Of a stretch of 22,542 bases of DNA, positions 15,015 to 21,075 are shown one piece after another. Position numbers and translations under genes: made by a program. Where the stretch lies: IMG/VR virus record IMGVR_UViG_3300023179_000550, positions 1 through 22,542 of that record. One strand, given 5' to 3'. Origin of the DNA: a virus. The notes under the pieces were generated by a model. The model worked only from the letters and a program-made list of their open reading frames with translations. It was not told the origin of the DNA and made no database searches. Each line of letters starts with the position of its first letter. The first letter of the stretch is position 1.

Positions 15015-15439
15015 TAACCAATCCTGTCAATAATCGTATTAGGGTTGAAATTGTTTGAGGTGTTTATTTGCTTTGTGGCCTGAGTATTACCGTTATTTGG
15101 TAATCTAACGCCTGGCATACCTGAACCAGACTGTTGTAGTGGATAACCGCAGTCATAGCAGCGTGGTTTAGCTTCAGGCACACCAACCATACTTCCATAA
15201 TTACCGCTGGAGCAGTTAGGACAACGGCTTGCACTTACCGCGCTTGTCGGTAGTGTGCGACCTGCAAGTTCTGGGTTATAAGCAGGTTGCTGGGTTACCG
15301 GAGGATAACCCTGATTGGGAGTGTACCCCGGGTATTGCGGTGTTATTCCCGGCTGTACTACTGGCACCTGTTGCTCAGGTAATCTAGGCTGTGCGGGTCT
15401 GGGAGTACCTAGTTTGTCGGCCCACCATGAACTACTCAT
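15014..15439 (-). CDS. Pro/Gln-rich protein with a C-terminal-side zinc ribbon
   Basis: The 141-residue product has a disordered, Pro/Gln/Tyr-rich first half (YPGYTPNQGYPPVTQQP) followed by RCPNCSSGNYG and, about 20 residues on, PRCYDCGYPL. These make a two-knuckle zinc ribbon. A flexible tail plus ribbon suggests a nucleic-acid or polymerase-clamp adaptor. It lies directly between the polymerase-linked gene and recA, overlapping the first by 8 nt and the second by 1 nt. Function not known. Confidence 0.8.
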   Translation of the reverse strand: MSSSWWADKLGTPRPAQPRLPEQQVPVVQPGITPQYPGYTPNQGYPPVTQQPAYNPELAGRTLPTSAVSASRCPNCSSGNYGSMVGVPEAKPRCYDCGYPLQQSGSGMPGVRLPNNGNTQATKQINTSNNFNPNTIIDRIG

Positions 15440-15887
15440 CTTTTTTTACCTCTTTAATCTTTGCTTCTACATGCTTAACTTTAATTATACCCAATTCATT
15501 TAAAGAAGCAAATGAGCTTAGTAATGCTGAAAATGCCATGTTGGTATAGAAACTAGTTAGCGCCTCTTCTGAATCATTTAGCATTTCTTCGCTGATTCCT
15601 GGTATGGATTTAAAACTATCTTTGTGCATAGCAAATGCATATTCAGCGGTTTTTATCGAGTAAAAGGTTAATAAAGGCAATAAGTCTTCAATTTTATCTA
15701 TTCTTTTTTCAGACTCTTCTAGCTCTTTTTGATGACCCTCTTTGCTTACTGGTGATAATCCAAATATTTTTTCTCGGTTAATCGCATCATCACCAGCTAC
15801 GTCATATAAATACCATCTTAAAAGCGTATGCAATGGAATAGATTGCTCTTGTCCATCGTCATTATTTGGAATAATTGGCCAGCTCAT
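15432..15887 (-). CDS. Helical protein translationally coupled to DNA polymerase
   Basis: The 151-residue product from ATG 15887 is predicted helical, with a charged coiled-coil-like stretch (KELEESEKRIDKIEDLL) and a Lys/Glu tail. ATG 15887 is preferred over the in-frame GTG 15902 because it forms an ATGA overlap with the polymerase stop. No family is recognised. Its coupling to the polymerase suggests a replication accessory role, by context only. Confidence 0.78.
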   Translation of the reverse strand: MSWPIIPNNDDGQEQSIPLHTLLRWYLYDVAGDDAINREKIFGLSPVSKEGHQKELEESEKRIDKIEDLLPLLTFYSIKTAEYAFAMHKDSFKSIPGISEEMLNDSEEALTSFYTNMAFSALLSSFASLNELGIIKVKHVEAKIKEVKKDE

Positions 15888-17866
15888 TTTGCTTCGCCCC
15901 ACCTATCTACTATCTTAATATCTGCAATCAAAGGCACTTTTAGAACCTCAATTTCTTCCATGGCTTGGCGCAGCTTTTCAGCTGTTTCTTCGGCAAGTTC
16001 TGAAGGAGTTGTTAATACTAGTTCATCATGAACGGTAAGAATTATCTGTGCTTGCTCAGGAATCATTTTCCAGGCTCTAACCATAGCAATCTTGATGATA
16101 TCCGCAGCACTTCCTTGAATCTTAGTATTAAACGCCTGACGTTCAGCACCTGCTCTAGCCGAATTATCCCTAGACATAATCTCTGGAAGATAGCGTCTAC
16201 GGCCTGTAATAGTGCGCACAAACGGGGTAGGCTTTCCTGCCTTAGTAGCAGAAATAACCTTTGAACGATACGCAGATATCGCTGGAAATTCTTTTGCAAA
16301 TCGGTCTAATAGGTCTTTAGCCTCAGTTTTGCTACAACCAATTTGGTTAGCAATTTTATCTGGACCTACGCCATACGCCATGGCAAGAACAAGTACCTTG
16401 CCGGCTTTTCTATCTACTCCCATAGTGTCACCGATAGTAGTGTAGATGTCTTTGGCATTTAAATAGTTGTCCATCATAATTGGGTCTTCTGAGAAAGACG
16501 CAATTACTCTTGGCTCAATCTGCGAATAGTCTGCTACAACCATTTTGTGGCCTGGAGGTGCTGTAAACAAGTTACGGATAGCCTTGCCGTGTGGCGTATG
16601 TGGGGCCGGCACGTTTTGCAGATTAGGATTACGGCTTGAAAAACGTCCAGTTTCGGCACCGTGCTGTACGAAGTCACCGTGTAATTTGCCATCAATTAGC
16701 AAACTCTCTTTGGTTTCTGTCCGGGTCTTTCCTGACGTAGTGCGTTCAATCTCACCGCCTAAATACGGAATTACATAAGTAGAAAGTAATTTATTGTAGT
16801 CTGCGTACTCAAGTAGCGCAGTTACTAGCGGGTCCTTATCGCGATAGGGTTCCAGTGCATCGGCAGAAACAGAGTAGTCTGATTGAGATAGGTCTTGACC
16901 ATCTTTATCTTTTTGACTGCCTTTGGTGGTAAGGACTTTGGCTTTAAGACCACGACCACCTTGGTCTTTAGGGCCATAAAGCAATACTTGCTTTTCTTGA
17001 TTAGAGTTAATGTTAAACTCACGTCCAGCAATCTTATAGATGCTAGCCTTGGTCTCTTCAACTTTATTTTCTAGGTCAATTTTTAACTGCTCCAGTGAGT
17101 CAGTGTCAATTGTTGCGCCTGTAAGTTTCATATCGCAAAGGACCCTTAGTACATCCATCTCTAATGCCATGACTCTATTTAGGTCAGCCTCTTCTAATTT
17201 AGAAACTAATGATTTCCACAGAAGAAAGGTGTACTTTGAGTCTAGATAGGCATACTTAGCAACTACGCTGAATGCGTAGACTTCTACTTCTTTACCTACG
17301 CCTTTTTCCATTTCATAACCAAATTCGCGTTTTAGGCAATCTGCCAAACTGCATTTATTCTTGTTTCTATTGTCTGAAATAAATGAGGCAATCATAGTGT
17401 CAAAGTATGGACCGGCAGGTACTCTACCTCCGTAATACTTGGCTACTGAAGTTAAGTCAAATACTAGATTGTGCCCAATGGTGAGAATGTTCTCATTAAA
17501 CATCAATGGCTCTAGGGCTTTGAATACTTCGCCGGGAAATAGCTGTTCTGGAGCGGGACCAAATACCTTAGTGGCTTTTTTAGCATCACGACTATAGTCG
17601 CTTGGTCTAAGCGTAAGACCCTTTTGCTTACGAACTTCTCCTTGTCCGGTCAAAGGATAAATCTCTTCAATAAATTCTCCGTGTGGGTGTCCCATGGGGA
17701 TAACGTCACATCGGCCATTAGTTGCGAATGTAATCCATAGGACTTCATTTACTGGGGTCATACCGCGGCGTGGGCCTACGGTTTCAACGTCAAAGGCAAA
17801 GGCATCTTGAGTAAGGTAGAAATCTACCATCTCGGCAAGTTGTTCGGCAGTAGTAATAATATTCAT
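15884..17866 (-). CDS. polA: Family A DNA polymerase with 3'-5' exonuclease
   Basis: Replicative polymerase. Numbered from ATG 17866 (660 residues): exonuclease motifs FDVETV (D26, E28), NLVFD (D137) and YLDSKY (D209); polymerase motif A ADYSQIEPR (D446); O-helix R486-x3-K490-x3-L494-x3-Y498-G; motif C VHDELV (H613, D614, E615). There is no 5'-3' exonuclease domain, as usual for phage PolA. Leu occupies the position equivalent to E. coli Phe762. An in-frame GTG at 17875 is the longer start, but it lies inside a possible -10 box, and neither start has a clear Shine-Dalgarno. The gene follows a terminator and is ATGA-coupled to the next gene. Confidence 0.97.
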   Translation of the reverse strand: MNIITTAEQLAEMVDFYLTQDAFAFDVETVGPRRGMTPVNEVLWITFATNGRCDVIPMGHPHGEFIEEIYPLTGQGEVRKQKGLTLRPSDYSRDAKKATKVFGPAPEQLFPGEVFKALEPLMFNENILTIGHNLVFDLTSVAKYYGGRVPAGPYFDTMIASFISDNRNKNKCSLADCLKREFGYEMEKGVGKEVEVYAFSVVAKYAYLDSKYTFLLWKSLVSKLEEADLNRVMALEMDVLRVLCDMKLTGATIDTDSLEQLKIDLENKVEETKASIYKIAGREFNINSNQEKQVLLYGPKDQGGRGLKAKVLTTKGSQKDKDGQDLSQSDYSVSADALEPYRDKDPLVTALLEYADYNKLLSTYVIPYLGGEIERTTSGKTRTETKESLLIDGKLHGDFVQHGAETGRFSSRNPNLQNVPAPHTPHGKAIRNLFTAPPGHKMVVADYSQIEPRVIASFSEDPIMMDNYLNAKDIYTTIGDTMGVDRKAGKVLVLAMAYGVGPDKIANQIGCSKTEAKDLLDRFAKEFPAISAYRSKVISATKAGKPTPFVRTITGRRRYLPEIMSRDNSARAGAERQAFNTKIQGSAADIIKIAMVRAWKMIPEQAQIILTVHDELVLTTPSELAEETAEKLRQAMEEIEVLKVPLIADIKIVDRWGEAK

Positions 17867-17873
17867 AGTATCC

Positions 17874-17901
17874 ACAATAGCGCAAAAGGCGGGGATGTCA
17901 A
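17874..17901 (-). promoter_or_regulatory. Possible promoter of the polymerase gene, with its -35 in a terminator loop
   Basis: On the minus strand TTGACA (17896-17901) falls in the loop and stem edge of the terminator hairpin, followed by 16 nt and TATTGT (17874-17879). The predicted transcription start is within 1-2 nt of ATG 17866, which would give a leaderless mRNA and fits the lack of a Shine-Dalgarno. The -35 is perfect; the -10 matches 4 of 6. Confidence 0.45.
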
Positions 17902-17910
17902 ATCCCCGCC
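17884..17910 (-). terminator. Intrinsic terminator after the ssDNA-binding-like gene
   Basis: Minus-strand hairpin with a perfect 9-bp stem GGCGGGGAT/ATCCCCGCC, 5-nt loop TTGAC and a TTTT tail, 13 nt after the stop of the upstream gene. The U-tract is short, so partial read-through into the polymerase gene is likely. Confidence 0.75.
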
Positions 17911-17923
17911 CTTGCTAATGTTC

Positions 17924-18580
17924 TTAGAGTAATGACTCCGCGATTTCGTTGAGCTCCTCGTATGAGTGCTCCTTGATAAGACCGCGAGTGTAGACTTCAG
18001 AAGCCTCTACTACGGCAGCTGCTGCCGCTGGGTCTAGGTTCCAGTCTTCCTGCAAGTCGCGCTCCTTGATAGGAGTGACCGTGTAGTTGGTCTGTGGACC
18101 TTTACCGATTCTTACAACAGCCCAGTATCCCTTAGTTAGCGGACCCTGTGGTGAGTAGTGAGCGGCGTGTAGAGCCTGATATAGGCGAGCACCTGAAATA
18201 AGCATCTGACGCTGCATTCCCAATTCTGAGTTTAGGGATACAACAGTAAACGCTCTCTTGTTTTCAGGGCGGTCCTCAAGCTTTACACAAAGTGGGCAGT
18301 TTGCACCGATACATACGTATGAGCGCTTACCGCTTGTCTTCTGCTTTAGGAAGTGTTGCTTGTAAATAGCAAAAGGTCCGTTCTCGTCTAAGAACTTAAA
18401 GACCTGGTGTTTACCGTCTTCAAACTTAACTTCGGTTGGGAAATCAGTTGAGACAGTTAGGCTTTCAGCCGCATCCCAGCCCGACTGGACTGAAGAAGTT
18501 GCTGTAGCCTGCGATGGACGTGCGTCAATGTCGTCGGCAAGGTAGCTGGCGGCATTTGGGGCATCTTGGTTGATTGGCAT
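17924..18580 (-). CDS. Probable phage ssDNA-binding protein
   Basis: The 218-residue product from ATG 18580 has a low-complexity N-terminus, a core HQVFKFLDENGPFAIYKQH with a Cys group YVCIGANCPLC (C90, C95, C98), and beta-rich segments, ending in an Ala/Glu-rich helical tail. I associate this pattern with single-stranded-DNA-binding proteins encoded next to polymerases in actinophages, comparable to zinc-containing gp32-type proteins. That assignment is by context and recalled pattern, not a definite motif. A longer in-frame start (18643) would add 21 basic residues but overlaps the upstream gene; AAGGA precedes ATG 18580. A terminator follows, so it can be made at a higher level than the polymerase. 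Confidence 0.8.
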   Translation of the reverse strand: MPINQDAPNAASYLADDIDARPSQATATSSVQSGWDAAESLTVSTDFPTEVKFEDGKHQVFKFLDENGPFAIYKQHFLKQKTSGKRSYVCIGANCPLCVKLEDRPENKRAFTVVSLNSELGMQRQMLISGARLYQALHAAHYSPQGPLTKGYWAVVRIGKGPQTNYTVTPIKERDLQEDWNLDPAAAAAVVEASEVYTRGLIKEHSYEELNEIAESLL

Positions 18581-18609
18581 AATTGCATTTTCCTTAATTG
18601 ATTGATTAT

Positions 18610-19071
18610 TTATTTTGTTTCTTCTGCGCGGATAGTTTCCCACGCCTCGGATATCTTATCACTAAGATTCCGGTGTAAAGACCAGTCTATAGGATTTTGT
18701 TCTAAAAGTCCAGTCATGGTGAAAATTTCTACAGCTTTTTCTACCATAGCTTTACTATACAACCTACGTCCGACATACTCTTTACCATTCTTACCCACTT
18801 TCGAGGGAAGTCTATAAGGCGACGTTGGCAAAATTCCATGTTCAGTCCAGTAACGAACTGTTTTAACTGGTCTGTTTAGGGCCTTTGCCAATGTTCCGAG
18901 AAGATACATTTTGACTACATTACCATTAGGCAATGTCTTTTCATAATAATCATCTTCCCAAGCTGTGTCAAGTTTTTCTTTTACCGCTGGTTCTCTGCGT
19001 TTACGCTTGCTACCTGGATAATAAGCATCCAGTTCGCCAAACATTTCCTCAATTAAATCTTTTTCTGTCAT
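18610..19071 (-). CDS. MerR-like helix-turn-helix protein
   Basis: The 153-residue product has a basic N-terminal region (SKRKRREP) and a winged-HTH of the MerR/excisionase type: YLLGTLAKALNRPVKTVRYW (56-75), EHGILPTSPYRLP and a GRRLYSKAMVEKAVEIF wing-plus-helix (101-117). MerR-type proteins bind spaced promoters as dimers; no effector domain is present, so it may be a simple phage regulator. ATG 19071 makes an ATGA overlap with the upstream membrane-peptide stop, preferred over the in-frame TTG at 19086. It sits just before the ssDNA-binding-like gene and could control the replication block. Confidence 0.82.
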   Translation of the reverse strand: MTEKDLIEEMFGELDAYYPGSKRKRREPAVKEKLDTAWEDDYYEKTLPNGNVVKMYLLGTLAKALNRPVKTVRYWTEHGILPTSPYRLPSKVGKNGKEYVGRRLYSKAMVEKAVEIFTMTGLLEQNPIDWSLHRNLSDKISEAWETIRAEETK

Positions 19072-19238
19072 TGTCCTGGAGCGCAATCAAAGGACTGGGC
19101 ATAATGAGGAGTGTTATTGGCATCCCAGTACTCTACTGGACGGCATATATTTTTGCCCGATATGTAAACAGCAATCAAACCTACTATGGTTAAAATAATA
19201 GAAAGAAGCAAAAGAAACAACTTCTTATTCACGGTCAT
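19068..19238 (-). CDS. Small membrane protein, N-in single helix with a Cys-containing exterior
   Basis: The 56-residue product begins MTVNKKLFLLLLSIILTIVG and stays hydrophobic through residue 27, a single helix with a positively charged N-terminus. A short outside segment with two cysteines (KNICRPVEYW, SFDCAPGQ) follows and could make a disulfide. ATG 19238 is chosen because it has GGGA upstream and removes an N-terminal segment lying in the neighbouring gene. Small membrane proteins like this can be holin-, spanin- or exclusion-related; no evidence chooses between them. Confidence 0.65.
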   Translation of the reverse strand: MTVNKKLFLLLLSIILTIVGLIAVYISGKNICRPVEYWDANNTPHYAQSFDCAPGQ

Positions 19239-19422
19239 CGGGTTCCCAGCTATAATCTGGCTCGTCTGGTTCGCAATTACCTTCGCAAACTCCTTGGCCA
19301 TCGCAGTCCTGACAGAATACTCCGTCTATTGAGCCTTCGCCGCAGCACTCGATGCACTCATGCTCGCAGGCTTCTGGAACATCGGTATAAGGGCTTTCTA
19401 ACCAGCTGTCGTAATCAAACAT
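19225..19422 (-). CDS. Mini-protein with two DnaJ-type CxxCxGxG motifs
   Basis: The 65-residue acidic product contains CIECCGEG (23-30) and CQDCDGQG (38-45). Both are exact CxxCxGxG repeats as in the zinc domain of DnaJ/Hsp40, flanked by CEHEC and CEGNC. Two such repeats suffice for one zinc site. There is no J domain. It overlaps its neighbours by about 1 and 14 nt. It could be a zinc-binding adaptor or redox protein. A link to the Hsp20 gene about 2 kb upstream is speculative. Confidence 0.75.
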   Translation of the reverse strand: MFDYDSWLESPYTDVPEACEHECIECCGEGSIDGVFCQDCDGQGVCEGNCEPDEPDYSWEPDDRE

Positions 19423-19913
19423 TATTTATTCTCCTTTGTGATTATGTGTGTAACCCAATAATAACTGCAAGTAGGGCAGCAAGGTGAGTTATTCTCATCT
19501 GTAGTTGATGATACAAAATTTGAATAGTATGTGGGGTCTTTTTTATAAAGATTTGCTTTGTGAGTAGTTAGTACTTTCGCCAAAATAAATGGGTCTCTAT
19601 ACCAATTAGGTAAAGACCAACCCCAGTTTTTAGCTGTAGCAGCTTTTAAAACTTTAAGGTTGTCCATATTTTTATCGGTTTTAATACCACGCTTATTGGC
19701 TTCATCTACCATGTTCATAATATATAACCATAACTGTCCTTCGTGACCACGCCACATTTTAACTGCAGGGTGGTTACGCCAAGCTGCTTTAGGGTCATTA
19801 TTATTAAGTACCTTAAGAATCTGGTATCCTTCAAGAATCTGCTTGTTCAGGCGCTTGTTGTCAAGCGCCTGAGCAGACTCAAAGAAGTCTTTGAATGGTA
19901 GAAAGGTTTGCAC
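19422..19913 (-). CDS. MSMEG_6728-type / pyrimidine-dimer-glycosylase-like (Pyr_excise) protein
   Basis: The 163-residue product opens MQTFLPFKDFFESAQALDN, followed by KRLNKQILEGYQIL and WRNHPAVKMWRGHEGQLWLY. This is the conserved N-terminal core of a family found in actinobacteria and phages and related to T4 endonuclease V-like pyrimidine-dimer glycosylases. Such an enzyme would remove UV photoproducts, useful to a sunlit-water phage. The C-terminal part carries CCPTC, a possible metal site. Catalytic activity cannot be confirmed from sequence. It shares one base with the upstream gene stop. Confidence 0.8.
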   Translation of the reverse strand: MQTFLPFKDFFESAQALDNKRLNKQILEGYQILKVLNNNDPKAAWRNHPAVKMWRGHEGQLWLYIMNMVDEANKRGIKTDKNMDNLKVLKAATAKNWGWSLPNWYRDPFILAKVLTTHKANLYKKDPTYYSNFVSSTTDENNSPCCPTCSYYWVTHIITKENK

Positions 19914-20137
19914 TAGTTCTCTCCTTTGATAAGAGCAATAGCGTCATCCATTCCAGCAGCGTCTGCCCAATCGTCAGCACCTAAATACTCTGCTCGTTTA
20001 TTCTCTAGCAGTTTGATGATGCGTTCACGCTCAAACTCAACGCCTTCTTCGCGACCACGATAAAAACCCTGCATGTAGCCCTTAGCTTCATCAGGTAGTT
20101 CAGTTAGTTCTGCGTGTAGCGATGCCATTTTAGCCAT
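19913..20137 (-). CDS. Small charged helical protein
   Basis: The 74-residue product (MAKMASLHAELTELPDEAKG...) has a YMQGFYRGREEGVEFERERI core, a pattern seen in many short phage proteins of unknown function. It is predicted to be one long amphipathic helix and a C-terminal helix. ATG 20137 shares its last base with the upstream stop (TAATG), preferred over the non-ATG in-frame start at 20164. Function unknown. Confidence 0.7.
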   Translation of the reverse strand: MAKMASLHAELTELPDEAKGYMQGFYRGREEGVEFERERIIKLLENKRAEYLGADDWADAAGMDDAIALIKGEN

Positions 20138-20571
20138 TATTTCTTCTCCACAATCAGAGCCCATGAAACCTTTTCAGGAAACATAGTCTCAATGTCTTCA
20201 TCGGTTAGTTTACCATCATAGTATGCAGCCATGACAGCATCTTGGTCAAGTACTGTGATTGTTTTTGTGCAGGTTTCAAATAAACCTTTTTCTTGAAGCA
20301 AAGCATCGGCCTTATCCTCGTCAAACATCTTAGAAACTCTACGCTGCTTTACAACTTGCATAGGACCATTGTTTGAATCACTTGCGTCAAGAATAATGCT
20401 ACCCTTGTCGTTTACTTCTCCGCGCTCTTCAATTACAGCCATGATGCGCTTGCGCAAAGTAGAAATTCGTCCATCAATTGCAGTGGCTTCGTCTTTAAGG
20501 GCGTTATATTGTCTGACTTCTTGTTTAAACGAACTTAGGTCGTCGTCAGGTGTTTCATTGATAATTGGCAT
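20137..20571 (-). CDS. Coiled-coil hypothetical protein
   Basis: The 144-residue product has an N-terminal heptad-like helix (SSFKQEVRQYNALKDEATAI...ISTLRKRIMAVIEER), then a beta-rich segment and a helical C-terminus with an acidic DEDIETMFPEK stretch. This architecture of coiled-coil followed by a small domain is common in phage proteins encoded beside recombination genes, but I cannot name a family. ATG 20571 has GGAG 6 nt upstream. It heads a tightly packed series running to 18610. Confidence 0.75.
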   Translation of the reverse strand: MPIINETPDDDLSSFKQEVRQYNALKDEATAIDGRISTLRKRIMAVIEERGEVNDKGSIILDASDSNNGPMQVVKQRRVSKMFDEDKADALLQEKGLFETCTKTITVLDQDAVMAAYYDGKLTDEDIETMFPEKVSWALIVEKK

Positions 20572-20633
20572 TTGTACTCCATTAGTCTAACCCCCGTGGG
20601 GGATGCTATGTTTTAGCAGTACAAACTTAAACC

Positions 20634-20798
20634 CTATTCAACGTCTTTGTCAAGTCCGTTTTCAACAAATTTTTCTAGGGCTTCAATTACTACACTAGTA
20701 ACGGTAATTTCTTGCTTTGCGGCCTCTTTTTGGGCGGCAAGCCAGAGCTCATCAGATACACGGATTGTGCGTGTCGGTGTTTTAGGTGCGTTTGGCAT
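20634..20798 (-). CDS. Ribbon-helix-helix transcriptional regulator (54 residues)
   Basis: The product contains TRTIRVSDELWLAAQKEAA followed by ITVTSVVIEALEKFVENG. This is the beta strand plus two helices of an Arc/MetJ/CopG-type RHH DNA-binding domain, with little beyond it. RHH proteins bind as dimers to short inverted repeats and often regulate their own promoters. There is no visible Shine-Dalgarno; an extended -10 (TGGTAAAAT) ends 6 nt before ATG 20798, which suggests a leaderless mRNA. The same TGGTAAAAT lies in the Hsp20 promoter, inside a perfect inverted repeat. It is a strong candidate for the repressor acting there, by inference only. Confidence 0.82.
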   Translation of the reverse strand: MPNAPKTPTRTIRVSDELWLAAQKEAAKQEITVTSVVIEALEKFVENGLDKDVE

Positions 20799-20804
20799 AC
20801 TTAT

Positions 20805-20813
20805 ATTTTACCA
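20805..20813 (-). promoter_or_regulatory. Extended -10 promoter of the RHH regulator
   Basis: On the minus strand TGGTAAAAT (TG-N-TAAAAT) sits 6 nt before the ATG, implying initiation at or next to the start codon. No -35 match is evident; extended -10 elements often lack one. A TAGTACTA palindrome about 28-35 nt upstream of the start could be an operator. Confidence 0.5.
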
Positions 20814-20817
20814 CAGA

Positions 20818-20929
20818 AGCTTATGGAAAACCTAGTACTAACCTTTTCAGGGGTTCCCACTCTTTCGAGTCGTCTCAAGCTTTCACTCTGCTGGTTGGTT
20901 TTGTGGACTCAGCAGTAAAGAGCCTTTTG
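20818..20929 (-). other. Structured noncoding segment downstream of the tRNA-like RNA
   Basis: In the minus-strand direction this segment has CTTT-A-CTGCTG pairing with CAGCAG-AGTG-AAAG across an AC-rich loop, then ACTC-GAAA-GAGT, a hairpin with a GNRA tetraloop, then a GAAAA/TTTTC pair around TAGTACTA. The decamer GTCCACAAAA at the tRNA-like 3' end recurs about 30 nt later in the first loop. No ORF of note is present. It may be the 3' part of the same RNA or the leader region of the RHH gene. Confidence 0.4.
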
Positions 20930-21009
20930 TGGACCTGCACAGAATTGAACTGTGGTCTTACACACTCCGACTTGCGGTTTTGCTGTGCAATCGACACCAT
21001 TTCAGGCCC
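20930..21009 (-). ncRNA. tRNA-like / tmRNA-like RNA lacking an anticodon arm
   Basis: Read on the minus strand, GGGCCTG (21003-21009) and CAGGTCC (20931-20937) form a complete 7-bp acceptor stem with G3:U70, the classic alanine-identity wobble, followed by A73. A canonical T-arm, CACAG-TTCAATT-CTGTG (20938-20954), precedes the 3' strand. The 5' end GGGCCTGAAATGGTGTCGA resembles the tmRNA start (GGGGCTGAAACGGTTTCGAC in actinobacteria). The 48-nt middle has no canonical anticodon arm but forms a GTC..TTGCACA / TGTGTAA..GAC helix, like a shortened tmRNA P2. No tag ORF ending in ALAA is seen. No CCA is encoded (ACA follows). It is either a tmRNA tRNA-like domain stripped of its mRNA part, a tRNA-like mimic, or a decayed tRNA/tmRNA gene. 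Confidence 0.6.
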
Positions 21010-21014
21010 TAACA

Positions 21015-21049
21015 ACCTGGGAACCGACGCTAAGTCTGCGTCCCCAGGT
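21015..21049 (-). terminator. Hairpin between hsp20 and the tRNA-like RNA
   Basis: Minus-strand ACCTGGG-GACGC-AGACTTA-GCGTC-GGTT-CCCAGGT forms 12 bp with a four-nucleotide GGTT bulge. It lies 27 nt after the Hsp20 stop. The tail is TGTTAG, a poor U-tract, so a terminator is possible but a processing or stability structure is equally plausible. Confidence 0.4.
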
Positions 21050-21075
21050 ATTTATGTATTTAGTTTACACCATTA

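Noticed and set aside
16063-17061. Minus-strand frames inside the polymerase gene
   Set aside because: They are out-of-frame shadows of the family A polymerase.
20587-20602. CCCCC/GGGGG as a terminator before the 20571 gene
   Set aside because: The loop would be only 2-4 nt, and no U-tract follows in either direction.
20930-21009. Ordinary tRNA gene
   Set aside because: The acceptor and T-arm fit, but no D-arm with GG and no 4- or 5-bp anticodon stem around a 7-nt loop could be formed, so it is reported as tRNA-like ncRNA instead.
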